The notes beneath the pieces are model-generated. The model did no database searches and was not told where the DNA came from. It saw nothing but the letters and a program-made list of their open reading frames with translations. 64,000 bases of DNA from assembly GCA_043777375.1 (NCBI GenBank), contig JAYWHX010000196.1, positions 1-64,000 of the forward strand. Reading direction: 5' to 3'. Below are positions 6,876-15,456 of the stretch, piece by piece. The translations under genes were made by a program, and so were the position numbers. Source of the stretch: TH-plancto1 sp043777375. GTDB lineage: Bacteria > Planctomycetota > Planctomycetia > Planctomycetales > Planctomycetaceae. Position 1 is the stretch's first letter. Each line of letters starts with the position of its first letter.

Positions 6876-9183
6876 TCCCCGACATCTCCGTCCCAGCGAG
6901 ATGGTGCAGCTGCTCAACTCCACGCCGCTGGGCGAGGTGACGAGCGAGCGGCAGCTGTATCGCGACCGCCAGCGCGCGGGATTCCGCATCGGCGACGGCA
7001 AGCATCTCGACCTGGTGCGGTACGTGGCCTGGCTGGCGTGGGAGCGGCATCACCCGAAGCCAGTTCAGCTGCCCGAGTCGTATGCAGATCACAAGGACCG
7101 GACTGCGCGGCGAGGGGCGGATCTGTCGGCCAGCGGTCGCGACATTGGGGATCTGCCCCGCGTGGAGGTGATCGAGCGACGGGCCAAGGCGGCGGTGAAC
7201 TTTCAGTACTTCTGCGAGGCGTACTTCCCGCAGTCATTCCACCTGGAGTGGTCGGAGGACCATCTGAAGGTCTTGCGAAAGATCGAGCAGGCCGTGCTGC
7301 AGGGTGGCCTGTTTGCGATGGCGATGCCGCGCGGAAGTGGCAAAACGACGATTTGCGAGTGTGGCTGCATCTGGGCTGTGCTGAACGGGCATCGCGAGTT
7401 CGTGTGCCTGATCGGGTCCGATGAAGGGCATGCGATGGACATGCTCGAGTCAATCAAGACCGAACTCGATGCCAATGATCTGTTGTTAGCCGACTACCCG
7501 GAGATCTGCCACCCGATTCAGGCTCTGGATGGAATTGCCAACCGCTGTAACGGACAGCTGTACCAGGGGGAACGCACGCACATCGGCTGGACCGCCAAGC
7601 ACATCGTGCTGCCAACGATCCTGCCCAAGGGTTGGGACCAAGACGAAACACTGGCTCCGTTCGTGCGGGAGGACGGTAGATCGCGTGGGAGCGGCGCGAT
7701 CATCAAGGTGGCCGGTATCACCGGACGCATTCGCGGCATGAAGTTCAAACGCCCGGATGGGAAGAGCGTCCGACCAACTCTCGTAATTTTAGACGATCCT
7801 CAAACTGATGAATCGGCGCGGTCGATTTCTCAGTGCCAGCAGCGAGAAAGTATCTTGGCAGGTGCGGTGTTGGGACTCGCCGGACCGGGCCAGAAGATCT
7901 CGGGGATCATGCCCTGCACGGTCATCCGACCGGGGGACATGGCCGACCGCATCCTGAACCGCGATCACCATCCGCAGTGGCAGGGTCAACGCACGCGGAT
8001 GGTGTACTCGTTCCCCACGGACACGAAGCTGTGGGACCGGTATGCCGAGATCCGGGCTGAAGGGTTGCGGAACGAAGATGGTGGGTCCGGTGCGACAGCG
8101 TTCTACGGCCAGCACAAATTGGAGATGGACGCTGGGTCGGTGATCGCCTGGCCGGTGCGGTTCAACTACGACGAGCTGTCAGCCATCCAGCACGCGATGA
8201 ATCTCAAGCTGCAAAACGAAGCGGCGTTCTGGGCGGAGTACCAGAACGAGCCACTGCCGGAAGTGCAGGCCGATGAGAACGAACTGACTGCAGACCAGAT
8301 TGCGGCGAAGCTCAATGGACTTCCGAAGGGGCGGGTGCCGCTGGGCTGCCAGCATCTGACGATGTTCATTGATGTACAGCAGAAGGTGCTGTTCTATGTG
8401 ATCTGTGCGTGGGCCGAAGAGTTCAGCGGAGCTGTGCTGGAGTACGGAGCCTGGCCCGATCCGCAGCGGTCGTACTTCTCGCTGCGGGAGGTGACGAAGA
8501 CATTGGCCAGTGTGACTCCGGGCACGGGCCTCGAAGGGGCGATCTATGCCGGGCTGCAAGCGCTCACCGAGCGCCAATTGGCCCGCGAGTGGCACCGCGA
8601 GGACGGAGCGTCGCTGCGGATTGAACGCTGCCTGATCGACGCCAACTGGGGCACGTCGACCGACGTGGTGTACCAGTTCTGCCGCCAGTCACCACATGCC
8701 GCGCTGTTACTCCCGAGCCACGGGCGGTTCGTCGGGGCATCCAGCCTGCCGTTCGCCGACCACAAGCGCAGGCCCGGCGACCGCGTCGGTCTCAACTGGC
8801 GCATCCCCAATGTGATGGGAAAGCGCGCGGTGCGTCACGTCTCGTTCGACACGAACTTCTGGAAGTCATTCGTGTTCGCGCGGCTGGCAGTGGCAATGGC
8901 CGACAAGGGCTCCCTGGCTCTGTTCGGTCAGAAGCCAGAGCCGCATCGACTGTTCACGGAGCATCTGACTGCCGAGTACCGGGTCCGCACCGAAGGTCGG
9001 GGACGCACGGTCGATGAATGGAAACCCAGACTGGGGCATCCGGACAACCACTGGCTCGACGGCATCGTCGGCTGTGCGGTGGCCGCTTCGATCCTCGGTG
9101 TGAACCTGATGGCGGACGATTTCTCTGGAAGCGGAGCAAAGTCAGGCCGGATCAAACTCTCCGATTTACAACGACGGCGATGA
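6865..9183 (+). CDS. terL: Phage terminase large subunit
   Basis: DNA-packaging motor ATPase and headful/end-generating nuclease, 772 residues. Residues 1-60 carry the extra small domain shared with the preceding ORF. Walker A is MPRGSGKTTICE near residue 153 and Walker B LVILDDPQ near 305; the C-terminal half has the RNase H-like nuclease layout (MFIDVQQ near 500, Asp-rich tail LDGIVGCAVAAS near 730). ATG 6865 is chosen because AGGAG (6853-6857) precedes it by 7 bases. It opens the morphogenesis operon and would dock on the portal encoded two genes later. Confidence 0.93.
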   Translation: MAFDPRHLRPSEMVQLLNSTPLGEVTSERQLYRDRQRAGFRIGDGKHLDLVRYVAWLAWERHHPKPVQLPESYADHKDRTARRGADLSASGRDIGDLPRVEVIERRAKAAVNFQYFCEAYFPQSFHLEWSEDHLKVLRKIEQAVLQGGLFAMAMPRGSGKTTICECGCIWAVLNGHREFVCLIGSDEGHAMDMLESIKTELDANDLLLADYPEICHPIQALDGIANRCNGQLYQGERTHIGWTAKHIVLPTILPKGWDQDETLAPFVREDGRSRGSGAIIKVAGITGRIRGMKFKRPDGKSVRPTLVILDDPQTDESARSISQCQQRESILAGAVLGLAGPGQKISGIMPCTVIRPGDMADRILNRDHHPQWQGQRTRMVYSFPTDTKLWDRYAEIRAEGLRNEDGGSGATAFYGQHKLEMDAGSVIAWPVRFNYDELSAIQHAMNLKLQNEAAFWAEYQNEPLPEVQADENELTADQIAAKLNGLPKGRVPLGCQHLTMFIDVQQKVLFYVICAWAEEFSGAVLEYGAWPDPQRSYFSLREVTKTLASVTPGTGLEGAIYAGLQALTERQLAREWHREDGASLRIERCLIDANWGTSTDVVYQFCRQSPHAALLLPSHGRFVGASSLPFADHKRRPGDRVGLNWRIPNVMGKRAVRHVSFDTNFWKSFVFARLAVAMADKGSLALFGQKPEPHRLFTEHLTAEYRVRTEGRGRTVDEWKPRLGHPDNHWLDGIVGCAVAASILGVNLMADDFSGSGAKSGRIKLSDLQRRR

Positions 9184-9260
9184 CGAAACTTTCTTCCAAG
9201 AGTTTCACAACTTTGCGGTAGAAACTGATCCGAACGGCATATGAATAATAGTGGAGGGGA

Positions 9261-9473
9261 ATGAATTCACTCATGCCAGATCAACCGCTTGATCAGTCGA
9301 TTCGCGAGAACGCCCAGGGGCCTGCTGAGGCCCACGGCGACTCGGGCGGCGTGAAGCAGCACCCTCTCAAAGACCAGATCGAGGCCGATCGTTTCCTGGC
9401 CTCCAAGCAAGCTGCGAAATCGAAATCTCGTGGCATTCGGTTCTCCCGATTCGCTCCCCCAGGGGCTTCCTGA
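9261..9473 (+). CDS. Small phage protein between terminase and portal
   Basis: 70 residues, or 66 from Met5 at 9273. GGAGGGG (9253-9259) lies 1 base from the first ATG and 13 from the second, so the start is uncertain. The protein is hydrophilic (SIRENAQGPAEAHGDSGG, KDQIEADRFLASKQAAK) with a basic C-terminus. Its place suggests a gpW-like head-completion or scaffold-type protein, but similarity to gpW is not evident. It ends 2 bases before the portal start. Confidence 0.6.
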   Translation: MNSLMPDQPLDQSIRENAQGPAEAHGDSGGVKQHPLKDQIEADRFLASKQAAKSKSRGIRFSRFAPPGAS

Positions 9474-9475
9474 CA

Positions 9476-10960
9476 TTGCTGACATGGCTCAAATCACTCT
9501 GGTCACCGCCTACGCCCCCGACTCTGCCGCATGTGGCTCAAGCCCTGCGGTTGATCCGGGCGCGGTACGACGCTGCCGGGACGAACGACGAGAACCGGCG
9601 GCACTGGGCGAATGCCGACAACCTGTCGGCGAATGCGGCGAACAGCCCGCTGGTGCGTCGCCTCTTGCGGAACCGTTCCCGCTACGAAGTGGCGAACAAT
9701 AGCTATGCGAGAGGAATCGTTCTCACACTGGCGAACGACCTGATTGGCAGCGGTCCCAGGCTGCAGATGCTGACCGACAACGCCGATGCCAATCGGTTCA
9801 TTGAGCAGGAGTGGATGGCGTGGTCCAAGGCGATCGGCCTGCCGGAAAAGCTCCGGACGCTGCGGATGTCGCGAGCCTCGGATGGTGAGGGGTTTTCTGT
9901 TCTCACGAACAACCCGCAGCTGACCACAGCAGTGCAACTGGACATCAAGCTGGTCGAAGCCGATCAGGTCGCGACGCCGGACCTGCGACTCGATCAGACC
10001 AACGCGGTCGATGGGGTTGAGTTCGATGTCTACGGCAACCCAGTGGCCTACCACGTCCTCAAGAAACATCCCGGAGACACGTCGGGAAGCCTCTCGATCC
10101 AGTACGAACGCGTGCCCGCCGAGAGCATGATTCACTACTACCGCCAGGACCGGGCGGGCCAAGGCCGAGGCGTTCCCGACATCACACCGGCACTGCCGCT
10201 GTTCGCTCATCTACGGCGGTACACGCTGGCCGTCATCACCGCTGCCGAGATCGCCGCTCTCCCCGGCGGAGTGCTGTATACCGACGCCCCAGCCAACGGA
10301 GAGGCCGAGTCACTCGAGCCGATGGACCTCATCGAGTTGGAACGCGGCATGCTGATGACGATGCCGGGTGGTTGGAAGATGAGTCAATTGGAGGCTCAGT
10401 TTCCGACGACCACGTATGGTGAGTTTAAGCGCGAGATCCTCAATGAGATCGCCCGCTGCCTCAACATGCCGTTCGCCATCTCGGCGGGAAACTCGTCGGG
10501 CTACAACTATGCGTCCGGTCGCCTCGATCACCAGATGTACTTCAAGGCGATTCGCGTCGAGCAGGCCCATCTGGAATCGGTGGTACTCGATCGCATCCTG
10601 AATGCCTGGCTCACCGAGGCGATGCTGATCGAGGGGTATCTGCCCGAGTTCGAAGCATCCCCGCGTGTCCCGCACACATGGTTCTTCGATGGTCACGAGC
10701 ATGTCGACCCGTTGAAGGAATCGAGTGCCCAGGCTCTCCGCCTCGCGAATCACACGACCACGTATGCCGACGAATATGCCCGGCGTGGTCTCGACTGGGA
10801 GACCCAGCTGCGGCAGCGGGCCAAAGAGCTGGCCCTGATGAATGAACTGGGACTGGCCACACCCGGTCCTGTCACGAACACAAACACCAACACTAACGAA
10901 AACACTCCCCCCGAGGACAACAATGCCGAACCTGACTCTCCGCCCCCGGAAGAAGATTGA
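9476..10960 (+). CDS. Phage portal protein (lambda gpB-like)
   Basis: 494 residues from TTG 9476, which follows the preceding stop by 2 bases; no ATG lies near the conserved N-terminus. It forms the dodecameric ring at the capsid vertex. Family features: ARYDAAGTNDENRRHW near residue 30, NNSYARGIVLTLANDLIGSG near 75, HYYRQDRAGQGRGVPDI near 220 and NMPFAISAGNSSGYNYAS near 335. The last 30 residues are low-complexity Thr/Asn/Pro/Glu. Its end overlaps the protease-capsid gene by 38 bases, consistent with translational coupling. Confidence 0.92.
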   Translation: MLTWLKSLWSPPTPPTLPHVAQALRLIRARYDAAGTNDENRRHWANADNLSANAANSPLVRRLLRNRSRYEVANNSYARGIVLTLANDLIGSGPRLQMLTDNADANRFIEQEWMAWSKAIGLPEKLRTLRMSRASDGEGFSVLTNNPQLTTAVQLDIKLVEADQVATPDLRLDQTNAVDGVEFDVYGNPVAYHVLKKHPGDTSGSLSIQYERVPAESMIHYYRQDRAGQGRGVPDITPALPLFAHLRRYTLAVITAAEIAALPGGVLYTDAPANGEAESLEPMDLIELERGMLMTMPGGWKMSQLEAQFPTTTYGEFKREILNEIARCLNMPFAISAGNSSGYNYASGRLDHQMYFKAIRVEQAHLESVVLDRILNAWLTEAMLIEGYLPEFEASPRVPHTWFFDGHEHVDPLKESSAQALRLANHTTTYADEYARRGLDWETQLRQRAKELALMNELGLATPGPVTNTNTNTNENTPPEDNNAEPDSPPPEED

Positions 10961-12872
10961 AGCCAACTCGCCTCCGACCCAGCTGTGCCTGACGGCGACC
11001 GCTCATATCGAGATCGAGGCAGCAGCCGATGGCACTCCCAACGCACTGCCCCGCTTCCAGATGGTGGGTTACACCGGCGGACCGATGCGGGTGGCGGGAT
11101 GGCGACATCCGGTGATCCTCGATCTGGCCGGGCTGTCGATCCCCTCGCAGTCGCGACCGATTCGGTTCGCTCACGATCCCCTGTCCGGAGTCGGGCACAC
11201 CGATGCGATTCGCGTGGACCAAGGGCAGCTGGTCGCCACCGGCGTCGTCTCCCGCGACACCGTGGCCGCCCGTGAAGTCGTGACCAGTTCCAAGAACGGG
11301 TTCCCGTGGCAGGCGTCTGTCGGGGCCAGCGTCGAAGAGTATGAGTTCGTCAAGGAGACCCAGAAAGTGACCGTCAACGGCAAACAACATCCCGGCCCCG
11401 TCAACGTCGTCCGCAAGTCGACCCTCGGTGAGATCAGCTTCGTCGATCTTGGAGCAGACGGAGCCACCAGCGCCAGCGTGGCGGCGAACCAAGCCGATGA
11501 CGACGAGAACTTCGCAGACACTCAGGAACCTGACATGACCGCTTCGACTTCAGAGTCCGCTCAGTCAATCCGTGCAGCAGCGGTCGCGGAGACGGAGCGG
11601 ATTGCCAAGGTCCGCACGGCCTGTGGCGGACGCCATCCGCAGATTGAAGCCCAGGCGATCCGCGACGGCTGGAACGCACAGCGGACCGAACTCGAAGTCT
11701 TGCGGACCGATCGCCCTGCGGCTCCGGCGATTCACAGCCGTGATACGACCGTGACCACGCTGATGCTGGAAGCGGCTTGTATGCAGGCGGGCAAAGCTCC
11801 CGATGTCGAAGACATGTACGACGAGCCGGTGCTGGAAGCGGCCGACCGCCGGTTCAAGGGTGGGATCAACTTTCAGGAACTGCTGCTCGAAGCCGCGTGG
11901 GCCAACGGCTACGACGGGCGTTCGTTCCGGGATCATCGAACCGTACTGCGGTTCGCGTTCAGCCAGGGCCTCACGGCGGCCTCTTCGATGATCGACATCG
12001 GCGGACTACTGTCGAACGTAGCGAACAAGTTCCTGCTGGATGGGTTCTTCAGCGTCGAGCGGACATGGCGGAACATCTGTGCGGTCCGCAACGTCAGCGA
12101 CTTCAAGACTGTGACCAGCTACCGGCTGATCGGGAAGGATCAGTATGAACAGGTCCAGCCCGGCGGCGAGATCAAGCAGGGTTCGCTCGGCCAAGAAGTC
12201 TACACGAACAAGGCCGACACCTACGGTCTGGTGCTGTCGATCGATCGCCGGGACATCATCAATGATGACCTCAACGCGATCACGACCGTGCCGCGTAAGC
12301 TCGGTCGCGGCTCGGGTCTGAAGATCAACGATGTGTTCTGGACCACGTTCCTAAACAACGCCGCGTTCTTCGCCGCTGGGAACAAGAACTTCATGGCGGG
12401 TGTGGACACCGTCCTGACGATCGATGGCCTGACCAAGGCCGACGTGATGTTCAACGATCAGGTCGATGGCGATGGCAAGCCGATCGGCATTATGCCCGCC
12501 ATCATCCTGGTCCCGACCGCACTCAATGCGATCGGCACCCAGCTCTACAAGTCCCTGGAACTCCGCGACACGACAGCGAACTCCAAGATCCCTGTGGGAA
12601 ATCCACACGTGGGACGGTTCCGTGTCGAAGTCTCCCGCTATTTGGCGAACGCCCAGTACACGGGCAACTCGTCGAAGGCGTGGTATCTGTTGGCGGAGGC
12701 CGTCGACCTGCCGGTGATCGAGGTGGCGTTCCTGAACGGTCAGGAGTCCCCCACGATCGAAACCGCTGAGGCTGACTTCAACCAGCTGGGGATCAAGATG
12801 CGAGGTTACCATGACTTCGGCGTGGCCTTGCAAGACCCGAGGGGCGGATTGAAAGCCAAAGGCGAAGCGTAG
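10923..12872 (+). CDS. Fused prohead protease and major capsid protein
   Basis: 649 residues from ATG 10923, preceded by GAGGAC. Residues 1 to about 190 resemble a caudoviral prohead serine protease: RFAHDPLSGVGHTDAI (candidate catalytic His), FPWQASVGASV (candidate Ser) and STLGEISFVDLGAD. An acidic, Ala-rich linker follows (about 195-270). Residues about 280-649 resemble a major capsid protein (NDVFWTTFLNNAAFF, GIMPAIILVPTALNAIG, ARSKAWYL-type region near 590). In most HK97-like phages these are separate genes; fusion would give stoichiometric protease, removed on maturation. The reading frame is open throughout, so the fusion is real at sequence level; its processing is inferred. Confidence 0.85.
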   Translation: MPNLTLRPRKKIEANSPPTQLCLTATAHIEIEAAADGTPNALPRFQMVGYTGGPMRVAGWRHPVILDLAGLSIPSQSRPIRFAHDPLSGVGHTDAIRVDQGQLVATGVVSRDTVAAREVVTSSKNGFPWQASVGASVEEYEFVKETQKVTVNGKQHPGPVNVVRKSTLGEISFVDLGADGATSASVAANQADDDENFADTQEPDMTASTSESAQSIRAAAVAETERIAKVRTACGGRHPQIEAQAIRDGWNAQRTELEVLRTDRPAAPAIHSRDTTVTTLMLEAACMQAGKAPDVEDMYDEPVLEAADRRFKGGINFQELLLEAAWANGYDGRSFRDHRTVLRFAFSQGLTAASSMIDIGGLLSNVANKFLLDGFFSVERTWRNICAVRNVSDFKTVTSYRLIGKDQYEQVQPGGEIKQGSLGQEVYTNKADTYGLVLSIDRRDIINDDLNAITTVPRKLGRGSGLKINDVFWTTFLNNAAFFAAGNKNFMAGVDTVLTIDGLTKADVMFNDQVDGDGKPIGIMPAIILVPTALNAIGTQLYKSLELRDTTANSKIPVGNPHVGRFRVEVSRYLANAQYTGNSSKAWYLLAEAVDLPVIEVAFLNGQESPTIETAEADFNQLGIKMRGYHDFGVALQDPRGGLKAKGEA

Positions 12873-12885
12873 TCCAAGGTTGGGA

Positions 12886-12915
12886 GACGGGAGTCCAGAG
12901 TCTGGAACTCCCGTC
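12886..12915 (+). terminator. Hairpin between capsid and decoration genes
   Basis: GACGGGAGT (12886-12894) pairs with ACTCCCGTC (12907-12915), and the inner CCAGA/TCTGG also pairs, giving a near-perfect stem with almost no loop. There is no T-run after it, so it is more likely an attenuator or mRNA-stability element that keeps capsid mRNA abundant than a strong intrinsic terminator. Confidence 0.5.
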
Positions 12916-12973
12916 CTCACCAACTTGTAATCCTCCTGCTCCAGACTCTTCCCTCCCGACTCTCGACTAAATC

Positions 12974-13303
12974 ATGCCACAAGCTACGTTTGCTCACGAA
13001 GGTGCCAACATCGATTTCACGCCGACCAGTGCGGTCGCTGTGGGGGACGTGATCGTCCAAGGTGACCTGGTCGGTGTCGCTTGCCGCCCTCTGGCTGCGA
13101 ACGAACCGGGGGCACTGGCTGTCACCGGGGTCTACGACTTTCTGAAGGCGACCAACGTCGCCTATACGGTCGGCACCATCCTGTACTGGGATGACACCAA
13201 CAACATTGTCACCACGACCGCTACGGGCAATAAGCTGATCGGCAAGGTCACGAGGGCGGCTGCGACCACCGACACGACGGTCCGTATCCGGATGAGCCAG
13301 TAA
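12974..13303 (+). CDS. Capsid decoration/cement protein (DUF2190-like)
   Basis: 109 residues. The pattern GDVIVQGDLVGVA, GALAVTGVYDF, then VGTILYWDDTNN and KLIGKVT is typical of DUF2190 proteins, small beta-barrel proteins that decorate or cement phage heads. It lies just after the major capsid gene, as in many siphophages. Its TAA stop shares a base with the next ATG (TAATG at 13301-13305). Confidence 0.85.
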   Translation: MPQATFAHEGANIDFTPTSAVAVGDVIVQGDLVGVACRPLAANEPGALAVTGVYDFLKATNVAYTVGTILYWDDTNNIVTTTATGNKLIGKVTRAAATTDTTVRIRMSQ

Positions 13304-13656
13304 TGCCGAACCTGCTGGCTCAAGGGGCCGCCTGGCTGGAACAGCAGCGGACGAAGCATCTCACGACAACCGTGACGTACGTCCGGAATGACGTACAGAT
13401 TGCTGTCCCAGCCACGATTGGGCGGACGAAGTATGAAGCCGAGGATGGCCAGGTGGTCCGCATTGAGTTCACCGACCGCGATTTTTTGGTCTTGGCCGCA
13501 GACCTCGTGTTGAATGGCCAAGTGACTGAGCCAGACCGTGGTGACCTGATCCGTGAAGGCCCCCGCGAGTTCGAAGTCCTTGATTGGCGGTACTCCGATC
13601 CGTATCGGAACACACTGCGAATCAATACCAAACACGTGGGAGCGGTCGAGACCTGA
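13303..13656 (+). CDS. Head-tail joining protein
   Basis: 117 residues, starting inside the previous stop (TAATG). A beta-rich protein (TTTVTYVRNDVQIAV, VRIEFTDRDFLVLAADLVL, PREFEVLDWRYSDPYRNTLR) with the profile of small head-tail connector proteins such as lambda gpFII, which interface the capsid vertex with the tail. The assignment rests on fold-like pattern and on gene order between the decoration and tail genes. Confidence 0.7.
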   Translation: MPNLLAQGAAWLEQQRTKHLTTTVTYVRNDVQIAVPATIGRTKYEAEDGQVVRIEFTDRDFLVLAADLVLNGQVTEPDRGDLIREGPREFEVLDWRYSDPYRNTLRINTKHVGAVET

Positions 13657-14084
13657 TGCCTGTCATTACCCAGATTGCTGATGCCGTCGTGGCGACTCTC
13701 AACGCGGCCACGTTGAGCCTGCCGGTCACCGCCACGCGGGCTTACCTGCCTCGCGCAGATGTGGCCGACCTCAAGACGCTCAAAGTGACCGTGGTTCCCA
13801 GCAGTGTGGTGAATGCCTCGGCCTCGCGCAGCCAGTCCCAGCAGGATATTGCCATCGACGTTGCGATTCAGAAGAAGCCCGGTAACGAGCAGAACGCCTC
13901 TTTCGATCCTTTGCTCGCCCTGGCCGAAGAGATCGGGGAGTTGTTCCGGGCCAAACGGCTGACCACGTTTCCACTGGCCGCCTGCATCAAGACCGAGTTC
14001 AAGACGATCTACGCTCCCGAACACATCGAGAACCTGCGGACGTTCACCAGCGTTTTAACGCTCACATTCCGAGTCATCACATAG
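13656..14084 (+). CDS. Tail terminator-like minor tail protein
   Basis: 142 residues from ATG 13656, overlapping the previous TGA (TGATG). The N-terminal helix QIADAVVATLNAATLS, the strand LKVTVVPSSV and the late strands TFTSVLTLTFRVIT are in the style of phage tail-terminator/gpU-like proteins that cap the tail tube and join it to the head. Position after the joining protein supports this; sequence similarity is weak to my eye. Confidence 0.6.
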   Translation: MPVITQIADAVVATLNAATLSLPVTATRAYLPRADVADLKTLKVTVVPSSVVNASASRSQSQQDIAIDVAIQKKPGNEQNASFDPLLALAEEIGELFRAKRLTTFPLAACIKTEFKTIYAPEHIENLRTFTSVLTLTFRVIT

Positions 14085-14102
14085 CCCGAGGCCAGCTGCC
14101 TC

Positions 14103-14540
14103 ATGCATATCGGCCTCCGCATTGTTCAGGTCAAAGGGCTGTTCTTTGACCGCACGGCGATTCAGTCGGCTGTCAGCCGCACCGAGCGCAAGGTGCTGTC
14201 GCGGTTCGGAGCGTTTGTCCGGCAGGATGCGAAGCAGCGGATTCAGCGGCGCAAGCGAGCCTCGCGAGCGGGGGAATCCCCGACCAACCGGACGGGGCTG
14301 CTCAAGCGGCACATCTACTTTTTGTTTGATCCCGACCGCCGCTCGGTCGTGATCGGCCCCGCCCGCCTAAATCGCAGTACCGACGCCCCCCGCACGCTCG
14401 AACACGGGGGCGAGATCACGATCGAGACCAAGTCGCACGACAAAGTCGAGGTCGAGATCAAACCCCGTCCCTTTATGGGACCGGCGTTCGAGAAAGAACA
14501 GGCACAGCTCCCGTCACTGTGGCGGGACTCCATCAAATGA
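14103..14540 (+). CDS. HK97 gp10-like tail-completion protein
   Basis: 145 residues, strongly basic. Helical N-terminus (RTERKVLSRFGAFVRQDAKQ), basic loop (RRKRASRAGESPTNRTG), then a beta portion ending RPFMGPAFEKEQAQLP, which is the characteristic C-terminal pattern of HK97 gp10-like neck/tail proteins (FMGPAF-x-x-E). Its stop overlaps the next start as ATGA (14537-14540), beginning a chain of coupled genes. Confidence 0.75.
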   Translation: MHIGLRIVQVKGLFFDRTAIQSAVSRTERKVLSRFGAFVRQDAKQRIQRRKRASRAGESPTNRTGLLKRHIYFLFDPDRRSVVIGPARLNRSTDAPRTLEHGGEITIETKSHDKVEVEIKPRPFMGPAFEKEQAQLPSLWRDSIK

Positions 14541-14836
14541 AAGGAACTGTCATCGCACCCACCGAAACTGACTCCTCACTTCCGATGCACGCTCTCGGGA
14601 TGAACGGCAACGGGTACATCGTGATTCCCAAGTGGTTTGTCTCGTTCCTCAGCTTCACGGTCTCCGTGATCTTTGTCGGAGCGATCCTCTGGGCCTGGCA
14701 GATGTCATCTGACATGGCCGCCATCAAAGCCGAGGTCCGAGCCCAGAACGAGCTGAGAGGCTCCGAGCTGGAGGACATCCGCCGCCGATTGGCCCGGCAT
14801 GACGATCTACTCGATCGGATGAAAGGGCGGGAATGA
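14537..14836 (+). CDS. Small single-pass membrane protein (holin/spanin candidate)
   Basis: 99 residues from ATG 14537. One clear membrane helix (FVSFLSFTVSVIFVGAILWAW, about residues 34-54) is followed by a charged coiled-coil-like tail (MAAIKAEVRAQNELRGSELED, RRRLARHDDLLDRM). This topology fits a holin-like or i-spanin-like protein. It is coupled at both ends by ATGA overlaps to the gp10-like gene and the papain-like peptidase, which suggests a lysis role, though genuine holin families are not recognisable. Confidence 0.65.
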   Translation: MKGTVIAPTETDSSLPMHALGMNGNGYIVIPKWFVSFLSFTVSVIFVGAILWAWQMSSDMAAIKAEVRAQNELRGSELEDIRRRLARHDDLLDRMKGRE

Positions 14837-15456
14837 CCGACTTCGCGTTCGAACCCCTCGATATCGCAGCCTGTTACGGCACCGGGTTCACCGCGAAGGC
14901 GATCTCTTACGGAACCGCGTCGGTACTCGCTCCACCAAGACTGAAAGTTGGCCCGTCGCATGTGGCGACGTTCTGTGAGTACCAGCTGCGGATGGTGTGG
15001 ATCGAGTCGACCACGCTCTGTCCACACCCCTGTGAGATCACCGGACGGAAGATCAACGGTTGTCAGGCTCATCATCCTGAAGCCCGGATTGCTGATTATC
15101 TCGCCGATGGCGGACGTGTCGATCTCTATCGGCTCTCGGCCATCGAGAAACTCTCCCGCGATGAGCGGGATCTGCTGAGCCGGATTCTGATCCGGCATTT
15201 CGTCGGGCGTGAGGTCACGTATGACCTCGGCGGAGCGCTGCTCTCCGGGACGCGGCTGTTCAAGCGGACCCGTTTGCTCCCCTCGGCAGATCTCAACGAG
15301 CTGTTCTGCTCAGAGCTGGTGGCCGCTGTCTGTATGCGACTGGGTCGCATGAACCGCTCCAACCCCACGCAGTTCAACCCGGCGTGTCTGCTCCGAGAAC
15401 TCGTCCGTAACGGGACGTTTCAGTTTTGTCACTCATTCACCAAGGAGTCTTCTTGA
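14833..15456 (+). CDS. Permuted NlpC/P60-like (YiiX-type) peptidase
   Basis: 207 residues. The pattern PSHVATFCEYQ...WIEST followed much later by ELFCSELVAAVC is that of circularly permuted papain-like enzymes: the catalytic His comes first and the Cys of FCSEL last. Such enzymes cut peptidoglycan peptides or other amide bonds. It is coupled by ATGA to the small membrane protein and by TTGA (15453-15456) to the trypsin-thioredoxin gene, so an endolysin role is plausible; a role in virion entry is the alternative. No signal peptide is seen. Confidence 0.7.
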   Translation: MTDFAFEPLDIAACYGTGFTAKAISYGTASVLAPPRLKVGPSHVATFCEYQLRMVWIESTTLCPHPCEITGRKINGCQAHHPEARIADYLADGGRVDLYRLSAIEKLSRDERDLLSRILIRHFVGREVTYDLGGALLSGTRLFKRTRLLPSADLNELFCSELVAAVCMRLGRMNRSNPTQFNPACLLRELVRNGTFQFCHSFTKESS

